A DNA stretch of 64,000 nt. Origin: Candidatus Cloacimonetes bacterium 4572_55. GTDB lineage: Bacteria > 4572-55. Under the pieces are notes generated by a model that saw nothing but the letters and a program-made list of their open reading frames with translations, did not search any database and was not told where the DNA came from. Numbering within the stretch: the stretch's first letter is position 1; the number at the start of each line of letters is the position of its first letter. Shown here in pieces: positions 1 to 7,868 of the stretch. A program made the translations under genes and the position numbers. The stretch spans positions 62,001-126,000 of the forward strand of contig NBMB01000003.1 in assembly GCA_002084765.1 (NCBI GenBank). The letters are read 5' to 3'.

Positions 1-81
1 CCTCCTCTTCCGAGTCTAACTTCAACTCCTCCTCTTCCGAGTCTAGCTTCAACTCCTCCTCTTCCGAGTCTAACTTCAACT
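1..81. repeat. 27-bp in-frame tandem repeat, 3 visible copies
   Basis: A 27-bp unit (starting cctcctcttccgagtctaac) occupies 1-27, 28-54 and 55-81, with one base difference in the second copy. On the minus strand each unit encodes EEELKLDSE. The array runs off the window edge, so the copy number is unknown. Near-identity at DNA level implies recent expansion or homogenisation. Confidence 0.95.
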
Positions 82-838
82 CCATCTCGTCGTCATCGTC
101 CTCGAATTCATCGTCTCCACCGCCCGAATCGAATTCGATCAAATCTCCGCTGTCGAAATCCATATCGGAATCAGAATTCATATCGGAATCAGACAATTTT
201 TCTTCCGGCTCCGATATCTTTTCTTCCAATTGTCCGAGTGCTTCCGGGTCAATCTCCGCAATCCGTTGGCGAAGTTCCTCGGATTTTTCTATTTCTCCAA
301 TCTCATCATAATGTCGGGAAACTGCTACCAATTGCTTGATAGCGTTTGAGGTATGACCCTGTTTCATGTAAAATTCGGTTAAGCGCAGTCGGATATCGAT
401 GTTGGAAGGAGATAGTTCGACAACGCTTTCGAACGCTTCCAGCACTTCCTCTAGATTTGATTTTTCATGCATTTTATCAGCATAAATAATAAAATGCCGA
501 ATCGCGTCGTTGGTGAGTCCATTTTCTCGATATAAGTGAGCAAGTTTTTGATAGATTTGTGCTTGGCTCGGGTCTGCTCGTAGGACTTTTTTACAAATAG
601 CGATGGCGTTATTATAAAGACTGCTCTCAAAATACAAATCAATGGATTGGCGGTAATAGTCGATAGCCTCACTGAGCTTACCGAGCTTGGTATAAAGATC
701 GCCGACGTAATTAAGAGGGGCAGGGTCTTCTGGATCGAGCTCAAGTAAGGCCTCATATTCAGCTATTGCTTTGTCCCACTTACCTTTTTTTGTAAATTTT
801 CTGGCAGCCGCTAGGATTTTAGTTTTTGACTTGGCCAT
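1..838 (-). CDS. TPR protein with acidic repeat tail (C-terminus cut by window edge)
   Basis: The gene reads leftward from an ATG at 838 (MAKSKTKILAAARKF) and is still open at position 1, so about 279 residues are visible. Residues 1-200 are helical with TPR spacing (for example KWDKAIAEYEALLELDPEDP), suggesting four or five TPRs used for protein-protein contacts. From about residue 205 the chain becomes extremely acidic (runs of D, E and S) and ends in a tandem nine-residue repeat, EEELKLDSE, which leaves the window. No signal peptide is seen, so it is probably cytoplasmic. The partner is unknown. It lies next to, but is not obviously co-transcribed with, the SpoIID-like gene. TPR assignment is confident; function is not assignable. 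Confidence 0.85.
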   Translation of the reverse strand, partial: MAKSKTKILAAARKFTKKGKWDKAIAEYEALLELDPEDPAPLNYVGDLYTKLGKLSEAIDYYRQSIDLYFESSLYNNAIAICKKVLRADPSQAQIYQKLAHLYRENGLTNDAIRHFIIYADKMHEKSNLEEVLEAFESVVELSPSNIDIRLRLTEFYMKQGHTSNAIKQLVAVSRHYDEIGEIEKSEELRQRIAEIDPEALGQLEEKISEPEEKLSDSDMNSDSDMDFDSGDLIEFDSGGGDDEFEDDDDEMELKLDSEEEELKLDSEEEELKLDSEEE

Positions 839-1154
839 GGAGTTCTCCCTTACATACTCCAACCGAAATAATCATATCTTTTTCGGCACAGGTAACAGCA
901 GTTATATAACACATCATAACAAATTGAGCAAGATAAAAATCCTATCGAATCTGATAATTCAAGACGAAACTATTATGTGAAATCGACGCGCAAATCAATG
1001 GTCACGCGTCTGCCAATCACGATTAATAGCGATTGGTTAATAGCCATCGTATGAATTTATACTGGAAAATGAGCAAAAATGCAAGTTTTTTCAGTTTTTA
1101 TGAGGTACTAAATAATAAACAGGCGCGAAGTAGACAACCGACTTATCAGGTTAT
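839..1154. other. Intergenic, no gene seen
   Basis: AT-rich spacer between the SpoIID-like gene (stop at 1155) and the TPR gene (start at 838). It contains a short imperfect inverted repeat, CCAATC...GATTGG, near 1011-1034. I see no convincing TTGACA/TATAAT pair, RNA gene or coding frame. Confidence 0.5.
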
Positions 1155-2498
1155 TCAATTATTGTAAACCCGCGTAAGCTTGACTCCGAGGTAATAATGA
1201 CTCAGGATTTGTTCGTAGGAATAACCAGCTCTTGCCATCCCTCTCGCTCCCCATTGACACATCCCTACCCCATGACCGTTTCCGCCGCCTCGAGCTGTGA
1301 CCTGCGACACGGTTCCTCCACTTTTAGTGATATGGAGGTCAAAATAGACGCTTCGCAGAATGCTACTTTTTCCGGGTCGGCGAAGTACCCGCCGAATTTT
1401 GTCCCCTTTAACCTGATAGCGACCAGTACTTGTGACGACCTCGAGCAATACATTTCGCCCGGACGAATCCTTTCGGACGATCCGAATATCGCGTAGTTTT
1501 CCCAATTGACTGCCGCTTTTCAATTTGGAATATTTTGGAAGATATTTTCGCAACGTCGATTCTATCTGGCTTCGGCTCCATGTCTCATTCCATTTGAAGT
1601 GCGGAGAATCTTTGCAGAACCAATGGCTATCGCCTCTGCCAGGCGAATCGACAACCGAACGAAGATAAGGAATGACCTTACCGCCGCTCCACACATTTTC
1701 AACGTTCGAGGTGACGCCGCCGCAGGTGGACGAATAAAAGGATTGGATCAATTGGTTGTTGTACAATCCGACAATGCCGGAAGTGGCAAACACTGCCTGG
1801 TCGATCAACGGTTTTTCTGCGTCCATACCTCCATAAACTTGATCTTGAGTCGTATTATAAAGGTCAAATCCTTTTTTGTTCCGTTTCCCCAGATTTGCAA
1901 ACGTATATGTGCGAGCCGCGACAGCCTGAGCCTTTGCCGCTTCAACAGTCTCGGGGACAATCCGACCGATCTCCTTCGGCACCACCCCGCGCAGATATTC
2001 GTCGATCTCGATCACGTTAATCACCGTCATAGAGGATCCGTTAGCAATCACTTCGATAAACCCTCGATATCGACTGCCATCTACCGTGAACCACGTGTCT
2101 TCCTTCTCACTTCCAAGAAAAACACGTCTCAGACCTTGGAATGCCAGATTTCCTTTGGGACCATAGACCTGAATCCCGTTGTTTGTGGCTTTCAGCGAAA
2201 TTTTTTCCCATTTCCTCAATTTGCCCAAGTTCCAATTTTCATCAGGATCAAAAAGATGATATAATCGGTTACAGGTCAAGCTCAACGACGTCGCTTTCGT
2301 ATCCAGACCAATACGAACCGAGGGGGTCTTGACGCGCTTTTTTAATAAAAGCGGTATCTCTCTTTTTCCCGCAGCTTCCGAGGAAAATTTGGGGAGAAGC
2401 TCCTCAATTTGCGGCGTTTTTTTAACGCAACCGGAAGCAGATAACAAGATAAGAGTACTTAGCAGGATCAACTTATATTTTTTTATTCGAAATTTCAT
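1155..2498 (-). CDS. SpoIID/LytB-domain lipoprotein
   Basis: A 447-residue protein with a lipoprotein signal (charged MKFRIKKYK, hydrophobic core, lipobox SASGC with Cys at residue 24). The SpoIID domain spans roughly residues 155-440. Family hallmarks visible are the DEYLRGVVPKEIG segment, AKAQAVAARTYTF, the YSSTCGG motif, and the C-terminal GHGVGMCQWGARGMA. SpoIID of spore formers is a lytic transglycosylase acting on denuded glycan strands, and LytB is an amidase enhancer. In non-sporulating diderms such proteins are thought to remodel peptidoglycan, probably anchored at the inner or outer membrane. No sporulation genes are nearby. A consensus promoter lies upstream at 2772-2800. Confidence 0.85.
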   Translation of the reverse strand: MKFRIKKYKLILLSTLILLSASGCVKKTPQIEELLPKFSSEAAGKREIPLLLKKRVKTPSVRIGLDTKATSLSLTCNRLYHLFDPDENWNLGKLRKWEKISLKATNNGIQVYGPKGNLAFQGLRRVFLGSEKEDTWFTVDGSRYRGFIEVIANGSSMTVINVIEIDEYLRGVVPKEIGRIVPETVEAAKAQAVAARTYTFANLGKRNKKGFDLYNTTQDQVYGGMDAEKPLIDQAVFATSGIVGLYNNQLIQSFYSSTCGGVTSNVENVWSGGKVIPYLRSVVDSPGRGDSHWFCKDSPHFKWNETWSRSQIESTLRKYLPKYSKLKSGSQLGKLRDIRIVRKDSSGRNVLLEVVTSTGRYQVKGDKIRRVLRRPGKSSILRSVYFDLHITKSGGTVSQVTARGGGNGHGVGMCQWGARGMARAGYSYEQILSHYYLGVKLTRVYNN

Positions 2499-2844
2499 GT
2501 TAAATTGCCCAAACCTCTTGACAATATTAAAAATAACAGTTTCTTAATGAGACATTGTTGATTTTAAGCTGATTCTAAATCTCTAAGGTCGAAATAGACT
2601 TTTTTGAATAAGTTCATTTCTAAATCGAAATCTTAATCAGAACTTGAAAACGGTCGCCTCGGCTCGGATCAGCTTGCACATCATTTTCTTATATTTCGTT
2701 CTTGTCCTGACTCTGTAATGAATTGCCTATTAATTAATTAACGACTTAGCTTAAAGTAATATATTAAGGTCATTATATATCGATTGCCATAATTTGTCAA
2801 GAGATTTCATCATGAATCAATTTGTTAGCTGAGGCGGATAAAAG
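2499..2844. other. Divergent intergenic region
   Basis: Very AT-rich spacer between divergent genes (SpoIID-like leftward, TPR rightward). It holds the leftward consensus promoter at 2772-2800 and would leave a leader of about 265 nt for the SpoIID-like gene. No rightward promoter is clear. I see no coding frame or structured RNA. Confidence 0.5.
2772..2800 (-). promoter_or_regulatory. Sigma-70-type promoter for the SpoIID-like gene
   Basis: On the minus strand TTGACA (2800-2795) and TATAAT (2777-2772) are perfect consensus hexamers with 17 bp spacing. Predicted start of transcription is near 2765. No intervening gene separates it from the SpoIID-like gene. Confidence 0.75.
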
Positions 2845-3849
2845 ATGAGCAGATCGACTCCCCAGGTCTCAAAATCGGAACTAAAAAGCAAAATTCGAGA
2901 GAATTCCCAAAATCTATGGGCGCGTAAGCAGTTGGCTTTGCTATTGGTTAAGGAAAAACGATATTATGAGGCTATCCGAGAATTTAACGAGATCTTAAAA
3001 TACGACAAAAACAACGACTTTGTCCACTCCTATTTAGCTCGAATTCTGGTCCAAGTCGAGGACTTAGACCACGCTCTGTTCCACGCCGAGGAGGCTGTCC
3101 GGTTGAACCCAAAGAATAATTACGCTTATACTGCAAAGGCGGAAATCCGCGTGAAGCAGGGTCGTATGGATCAGGCGATCCTTCTCTATCGTCAGGCATT
3201 GCCTCTGGCAAAAGAGAAAAGCTATCTGGTTCAGAGACTCGCGACGCTTTATAAACAAACCGGGCAGGTCAAGGAGGCAGACCAGCTTGTGAGACGCGCC
3301 TTGGCAGATGATCCAGATAACAAAAAGTATCAAAAAATCAGTGCTGAGTTTCAACTGCTCACAGGTCGTCTGTCTCTATCCGATATCGAGACGAACGATT
3401 ACGAAAAAAGGAAGCTGGTTCAAAAACAGATTGAGAATCAATCGCTATCGACGGCTATTGACCATCTCAAAAAGATGCTGCGTATTCCAGAATATCAAAA
3501 AAACGCATATCTTTACATCTTATTGGGCAAGAAGTTGAAGGATGGTCGCCGATTCGATGAGGCGTGCGAGGCGATGAGTAAAGCGGTCGAACTGGACTCA
3601 GGTAACGTTTATTTTATAAAGGCGTATGGATTTGCATTATACCGGATCGAAAAATTTCAGGAATTGATCGAGCTGTTTGAACCGCTTACGGAGAAATCGC
3701 TATCCGATCCGTATGTAATCTGGGTGCTGGCAAAGAGCTATCTCCTGACCGATAGGAGACAAGACGCAGCCGCGATTTTGATCAAAGGCATCGACAACCA
3801 CCCTAAAAATCGGATGCTGAGAAAACTCTTAATGGAAATTTGGTCATAA
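2845..3849 (+). CDS. TPR protein
   Basis: A 334-residue cytoplasmic-looking protein without signal peptide or membrane segment. TPR-like helical pairs cover residues 15-165 (KRYYEAIREFNEILKYDKNN, then DLDHALFHAEEAVRLNPKNN, and MDQAILLYRQALPLA) and again about 225-330. The middle segment (165-215) is less regular. The start is supported by a GAGGCGG sequence 8-10 nt upstream of the ATG. The gene heads a short rightward group with the next two genes, although gaps of about 90 and 70 bp leave co-transcription uncertain. It presumably acts as an assembly scaffold; the partner is unknown. Confidence 0.85.
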   Translation: MSRSTPQVSKSELKSKIRENSQNLWARKQLALLLVKEKRYYEAIREFNEILKYDKNNDFVHSYLARILVQVEDLDHALFHAEEAVRLNPKNNYAYTAKAEIRVKQGRMDQAILLYRQALPLAKEKSYLVQRLATLYKQTGQVKEADQLVRRALADDPDNKKYQKISAEFQLLTGRLSLSDIETNDYEKRKLVQKQIENQSLSTAIDHLKKMLRIPEYQKNAYLYILLGKKLKDGRRFDEACEAMSKAVELDSGNVYFIKAYGFALYRIEKFQELIELFEPLTEKSLSDPYVIWVLAKSYLLTDRRQDAAAILIKGIDNHPKNRMLRKLLMEIWS

Positions 3850-3941
3850 AAGACTTGCATATTTAACGATTTTTCTCTACTTTAGACTCTCTATTATCTT
3901 TAGAGTTGAATTGTTGACAAATAATAAAGAGGAAACTCGAT

Positions 3942-4808
3942 ATGTCTCAACTGACCATTCTTGTCGGAGTAATCCTGATCTATTTTCTTTATAAGGCGTT
4001 GAGAAAGAAAGATTTTTCATGGTCTCATGTGGCAAAAAACGAAAACCCAAAGAGACCGAAAGATCATCTCTCCGTATTGTATAAAGAGACCGTTGGATTG
4101 GCATCCTTACAAGAGAATCCCATTCTTTTTTTGAGCGACGCTATAGAGAGCGAAAATGACGCAGAGGCGTATTCGCACCATGTTGTCCAGGAAATATTGG
4201 AGTATCTCGATTTGCCTTATAGTAGCATCCGCATAAATTATTCGGTGAAAAACGATCCACCAAAGGTCACGATGAACAGTATTCACGGCTTTGATTTCCA
4301 AATTCCTGCGGATTTAAAGCAGAGCAAAGGCGCGTTGCAATCCCTATTGGCTTACGAATGCGTGCGCATATTTATGGCGTATCAGCGAAGCGAATTTGCC
4401 TTGCGAGTCAAGGAGCATCATCTGAACGACTACGCGGCGATCTATTCTGGGCTGGGCGTTATTTTTCTCAAGCATTTGGAAGAGCTGTTGGATTTGCTTC
4501 GTCATATTGAGCCAGAATTTAGCTTCTATACTAATATAAATGACCTCATGTTTGTGATGGCGGTTTACCTCTTTCAAAAAGACTTAACTCCGGATTATTT
4601 GCAGGGAAGGCTTGATACTTATTATACCCGTCGGATCACTCGCGAGTATCGCCAACTGATTAAAACGCCATACGAAATTATCTATAAGGATGCTTTCGAT
4701 GCGAATATTCGCTGCCATAAATGCTTTCAAATTTCACGCGTTCCAGCAGGGAGAAAGATGGTGGTGACATGTCCAAATTGTAAAAATCAGTTTGATATAA
4801 GGACATAA
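3942..4808 (+). CDS. Membrane-anchored protein, possible degenerate metallopeptidase with zinc ribbon
   Basis: 288 residues. One N-terminal membrane segment (about 3-20) precedes a soluble region and a C-terminal zinc ribbon (CHKC at about 264-267 and CPNC at about 279-282). The middle holds LLAYECVRIFM followed about 25 residues later by LNDYAAIYSGLGVIFLK. This spacing and wording recall HExxH peptidases in which LAHELxHxFL is followed by a downstream TDLAAIYLGLG-like motif. Here both zinc histidines are replaced (Y and R), so catalysis is unlikely; this is my inference from memory of the motif. An AGAGGA sequence precedes the ATG. The ribbon may bind zinc or nucleic acid, or may only be structural. 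No specific function can be named. Confidence 0.7.
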   Translation: MSQLTILVGVILIYFLYKALRKKDFSWSHVAKNENPKRPKDHLSVLYKETVGLASLQENPILFLSDAIESENDAEAYSHHVVQEILEYLDLPYSSIRINYSVKNDPPKVTMNSIHGFDFQIPADLKQSKGALQSLLAYECVRIFMAYQRSEFALRVKEHHLNDYAAIYSGLGVIFLKHLEELLDLLRHIEPEFSFYTNINDLMFVMAVYLFQKDLTPDYLQGRLDTYYTRRITREYRQLIKTPYEIIYKDAFDANIRCHKCFQISRVPAGRKMVVTCPNCKNQFDIRT

Positions 4809-4877
4809 ATATATATATATTAAGATCATTTTTGTTTTGAAATAATAATTGATTAAATAATTGGGAGATAATATAAT

Positions 4878-5555
4878 ATGATAAGTGTATGGAAAATGAC
4901 GTTTTTTCTGGGAATAGCTCTTGTGATAACCAGTTGCTCTTCGTCAAATAAAGCGATCGTGAAGGAGTCGAAATATATCAAACCGGAATTACAAAACGAC
5001 GCGCAATTGCTATCGTTACAAATTTCACGCAGTGTGACGCCGGACCCTGTGCTGACCGCCAAGATTAAAGAAATGCTGATCACGGCTCGGAGTTATACCA
5101 GCGAAATTCGGAATGTCCATGTCCGAAATCCGTGGAATCCGACGCAGTTAATCCTGAGTATGAAAGGCGACACGCCGCGTTTGAAGACCGAAAATCCGAA
5201 ACAAACTGGTTATGCTGAACTTGATGAGTTGAACAAAACCTATCCCGTGGAAAAAATTCAATTTATGTTCAAGCAAAACTATACGCTTCACTTCGTAAGA
5301 CCGATAAATATGCCGATTCTGGTCGAGTCTTATAAAAAATTGGAAGGCGTCGCGTTTGCCGAGATCGACCGAGCTGCCGGCGACGGAGATAATATAGTGC
5401 TTAAGCGGGATGGAGAAGGATGGGAATTAACTTTTATTCGCGGATGGGGAGATTGCCCTGCCGGCTGTATCCATAAGCATTTTTGGGACTTCCGATTCGA
5501 CAAGGAAGGAAGCATCACCGAGTTTAAAGAGCGGGGCGATCCCGTACCGAAATGA
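4878..5555 (+). CDS. Lipoprotein with GWGDCPAGC motif
   Basis: 225 residues starting with a short signal sequence and a lipobox (VITSC, Cys at about residue 20), so an exported lipoprotein. The N-terminal half is helical and the C-terminal part is beta-rich. Near residues 190-200 it carries GWGDCPAGCIHKHFWDF, a compact Cys-pair motif that I recall from uncharacterised exported proteins; the two cysteines could form a disulfide. GGGAG precedes the ATG by about 11 nt; an internal Met (residue 7) is an alternative start. The gene is followed by a bidirectional terminator. Function unknown. Confidence 0.75.
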   Translation: MISVWKMTFFLGIALVITSCSSSNKAIVKESKYIKPELQNDAQLLSLQISRSVTPDPVLTAKIKEMLITARSYTSEIRNVHVRNPWNPTQLILSMKGDTPRLKTENPKQTGYAELDELNKTYPVEKIQFMFKQNYTLHFVRPINMPILVESYKKLEGVAFAEIDRAAGDGDNIVLKRDGEGWELTFIRGWGDCPAGCIHKHFWDFRFDKEGSITEFKERGDPVPK

Positions 5556-5568
5556 TAATGATATAGAA

Positions 5569-5601
5569 AAACCCTTAGGATTTCGGAAACCCTAAGGGTT
5601 T
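5569..5601. terminator. Bidirectional terminator
   Basis: Perfect 11-bp inverted repeat, AAACCCTTAGG (5569-5579) and CCTAAGGGTTT (5591-5601), with a 11-nt loop between convergent genes. The leftward RNA would end in a U-rich stretch (GGGTTTTTCTAT) and the rightward one in TTTGTT. Confidence 0.85.
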
Positions 5602-5609
5602 GTTAGAAA

Positions 5610-6503
5610 TTAATTCTTTTTGATCTCTTGACGAAGCTGCTCGATCTCTTTGCGAAGTTGCTTCATCTCTTCTTCCAATTCCTTGTTATCCTTATGATCT
5701 TCGTGGTCTTCATGATCTTCATGAAAGGGATTGAGACGATGGAGATCGTGCATCTGGAAATTAAAGTCTCCGCAGTCCTCCTCGTTGATATGGATTTTAT
5801 AGAAATGTTCCTCAGAATCCTCCTTCTCGCCGAGCGTCATCTTGATATTCTTTCTCTTTCCATCCCGCATCACAACCAATTTCACCTCGTCGTCGGAGTC
5901 TTCGATCTTTTCGTCGTCCCATTTTATAATCACATCGCCGGCTTTCATGCCCGCTTTTTTCGCTGGACTCTCTTCCAGCGTCGCGGCCACCAATACCCCG
6001 GATTTGACTTTAAAGTGATTCGCGAGTTGATCGCCTAAATCATGCAGTTCAATACCCATCCAAGCCCGATCTTCATCAAAAAAATGCACCCACTTTTTCG
6101 GATTGACCGAAATGACCTTTCCTTTTTTGTGAGCTTTAAGCTCCACATCGACTGTCTCTTTTTTGCCGTCTCGGATATATTTCACTGTGACTTTGTCACC
6201 GGGCGATTTTTTTCCGATCAACTTTTTCAGGCCTAAGATCGAATCGATTTTCTTTCCGTCAAACTCCACGATCACGTCTTGGGACAAAAGACCGGCATCG
6301 TCCGCGCCGCTACCCTCGATGACTTCGGTGATTTGGATCCCGTCGCCGTCATAGCCGATTTTTTCTTGTGCATCGCCGTCAATATGCAATTCCATCAAGA
6401 AAACGCCCAACTGGGGTTTTTCTTTTCCCGCAATGGCAGAATTTCCAAAGCTCAATAATAAAAAAGTAGTAAGAACAGTTGCCGTTAAAATAAAATGTTT
6501 CAT
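5610..6503 (-). CDS. Periplasmic double-PDZ protein
   Basis: 297 residues from ATG at 6503, chosen because AGGAGA lies 6 nt upstream and the signal peptide (MKHFILTATVLTTFLLLSFG...AIA) starts there; a longer frame begins at 6542 without that support. PDZ1 covers roughly residues 40-125. PDZ2 (about 140-225) opens with WMGIELHDLG and carries SPAKKAGMKAGDVIIKWD, but lacks about a dozen residues present in PDZ1 (the LKKLIGKKSPG segment), where the groove-forming helix should be. The C-terminus is His/Asp-rich (HEDHEDHEDH), then a coiled coil. There is no protease domain. It is the third gene after an ECF sigma factor and membrane anti-sigma candidate, suggesting an envelope-stress sensing role. 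Confidence 0.85.
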   Translation of the reverse strand: MKHFILTATVLTTFLLLSFGNSAIAGKEKPQLGVFLMELHIDGDAQEKIGYDGDGIQITEVIEGSGADDAGLLSQDVIVEFDGKKIDSILGLKKLIGKKSPGDKVTVKYIRDGKKETVDVELKAHKKGKVISVNPKKWVHFFDEDRAWMGIELHDLGDQLANHFKVKSGVLVAATLEESPAKKAGMKAGDVIIKWDDEKIEDSDDEVKLVVMRDGKRKNIKMTLGEKEDSEEHFYKIHINEEDCGDFNFQMHDLHRLNPFHEDHEDHEDHKDNKELEEEMKQLRKEIEQLRQEIKKN

Positions 6504-6561
6504 CGGTTTCTCCTTTCCAATTCGTTTTTCCAATTCATTCACAAACAGTTAATAAAAAAAA

Positions 6562-7116
6562 TTAATAGCTTTCCATTTGATTTTCCGTAGGAATTTGCGT
6601 AAAAACAACCGCCCGTTTTCCGTTGTTCAGCCGGAATTGATTTACGCTGTACACGCCGCCAGTTTCTGTTGGCAGGATAGAGATCGGACCGAGTTGGTGT
6701 TCCTGTTGTGCAAGGTAGCGCACAAATTCCCGATCGACCTTCCGGCTTGCCTCATCGACCGAATATTGTCCGATCTGCTCACGAGACGTCGCTCCGTCGA
6801 TTTTCCGTGGGGTATCCGCCGACGACTCTCTACGGACGGTTTTTATCGAATCGCCCATTGGTATTATTTCTTCCCCTTTCGGGGCAAGCGTATAATGGAG
6901 CCGCTCTGCAAGGGAGGGCTGTTGTATCAATATCGCTACAATCGCGACCAAAAGCAGCGCCGCGGCTGTGGAGAGGTAAAAAGCGATCCGATAATTGAAC
7001 GTTGGTTCGCGATAACGATTCGCTGTCAAGAGACTGCGCCGCAAATCACGCCGGAACGAATTCACCTCTATATCCGGTTTTGGCAGATTGTATAGCAGAT
7101 TCTCCAATTTCTTCAT
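6562..7116 (-). CDS. Probable membrane anti-sigma factor
   Basis: 184 residues: a short cytoplasmic N-terminus (about 45 residues, basic and helical), one membrane segment (about 46-64, FYLSTAAALLLVAIVAILI) and an exported C-terminal domain of about 120 residues. This topology and the position directly after an ECF sigma gene, overlapping it by 71 bp, are typical of anti-sigma factors. No zinc-binding HxxxCxxC anti-sigma motif is seen in the N-terminus. GGGGA precedes the ATG by about 7 nt. The exported domain would be the sensor; the PDZ protein encoded next is a plausible partner. Family assignment rests mainly on context. Confidence 0.7.
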   Translation of the reverse strand: MKKLENLLYNLPKPDIEVNSFRRDLRRSLLTANRYREPTFNYRIAFYLSTAAALLLVAIVAILIQQPSLAERLHYTLAPKGEEIIPMGDSIKTVRRESSADTPRKIDGATSREQIGQYSVDEASRKVDREFVRYLAQQEHQLGPISILPTETGGVYSVNQFRLNNGKRAVVFTQIPTENQMESY

Positions 7117-7690
7117 TGGTAATCCCCAATTTTCCTAAATGATATTTCAATTTTTCCAAAGCCCGCTTTGTGCGCATTCTCAGAGTGCCTTCCCGTTTGC
7201 CGATAATTTCGGCGATCTCGGCATAGCTTTTCCTCTCGAAATAGCGCAGGATGATCAAGGTTTGATCATCTGATTTCAATTCTCGGAGACAACGGTTTAA
7301 CAACTGAAACGTTTTTTGTTGTTGGATCTGCGCCGCCGCCTCTTCCAATTTTTGATCCGGTCTAGGGTCCTCATCCGCAAGCCAGTGCGAGACCCGATCC
7401 AGGTCTTCCCACCCTCTGCTTTTTTGCTTGCGCAAGAATCTGTTGACCTCATTCGTCGCAATCCGATAAATCCATCCCCGAATAGAAACCCCAGTCCAAC
7501 GAAATTTCCACAGGTTGTTCAGGGCATGGAAAAAACTCTGCGCTGTCAAATCTTCAGCCACAGTCACATTTCCGGCTCGATAGAGAATATATCGAAATAT
7601 CGAGTCAAAATAAAGATCATAAATTTGACCAAACGCATCCGGATCTCGTTTGCAACGGGCGATAAGCTCTTTTTCTTCAGCTAAAATCAT
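7046..7690 (-). CDS. ECF-type RNA polymerase sigma factor
   Basis: 214 residues. Region 2 lies at about 20-90 (YDLYFDSIFRYILYRAG, AEDLTAQSFFHALNNLWKF, and IRGWIYRIATNEVNRFLRK). Region 4 lies at about 125-185 (LKSDDQTLIILRYFERKSYA, then AEIIGKREGTLRMRTKRALE helix-turn-helix). No region 3 is present, which is the ECF architecture. It redirects RNA polymerase to a stress regulon. It heads a three-gene unit with the anti-sigma candidate and the double-PDZ protein. The upstream region holds a perfect 12-bp palindrome. The last residues beyond about 190 are an extension encoded within the overlap with the next gene. Confidence 0.92.
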   Translation of the reverse strand: MILAEEKELIARCKRDPDAFGQIYDLYFDSIFRYILYRAGNVTVAEDLTAQSFFHALNNLWKFRWTGVSIRGWIYRIATNEVNRFLRKQKSRGWEDLDRVSHWLADEDPRPDQKLEEAAAQIQQQKTFQLLNRCLRELKSDDQTLIILRYFERKSYAEIAEIIGKREGTLRMRTKRALEKLKYHLGKLGITNEEIGESAIQSAKTGYRGEFVPA

Positions 7691-7719
7691 ACGTCAAACA
7701 TCTCGGTTTATAGTGACAA

Positions 7720-7731
7720 CGGATATATCCG
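7720..7731. promoter_or_regulatory. 12-bp palindrome upstream of sigma gene
   Basis: CGGATATATCCG is a perfect palindrome centred about 35 bp upstream of the sigma-factor start codon. It could be an operator for autoregulation or merely a hairpin in the leader; nothing else supports either. Confidence 0.3.
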
Positions 7732-7800
7732 ATTTTCTAAGATGAATAATACGGGAACACGAGAAATGTCACGAATTTTTTGGAAAAAAATGAAAATAAA

Positions 7801-7831
7801 AAACCCTGGAGGTCTGAGACCCCCAGGGTTT
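7801..7831 (-). terminator. Rho-independent terminator of the secreted FlgD-tail gene
   Basis: AAACCCTGGAGGTC (7801-7814) pairs with GACCCCCAGGGTTT (7818-7831) with one mismatch. Reading leftward the stem is followed by a T-rich run (TTTTTTATTTTC). It lies about 40 bp past the stop codon at 7869. Confidence 0.85.
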
Positions 7832-7868
7832 TGTGAGGCTGGAAAAATTATCATTATTTAGCGTTGCG

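Noticed and set aside
1506-2264. 252-residue plus-strand frame
   Set aside because: Antisense to the SpoIID-like gene, which has clear domain motifs and a lipoprotein signal; no ribosome-binding site.
1155-2498. Evidence for endospore formation from SpoIID
   Set aside because: SpoIID/LytB-domain proteins are widespread in non-sporulating diderms and no other sporulation gene is present.
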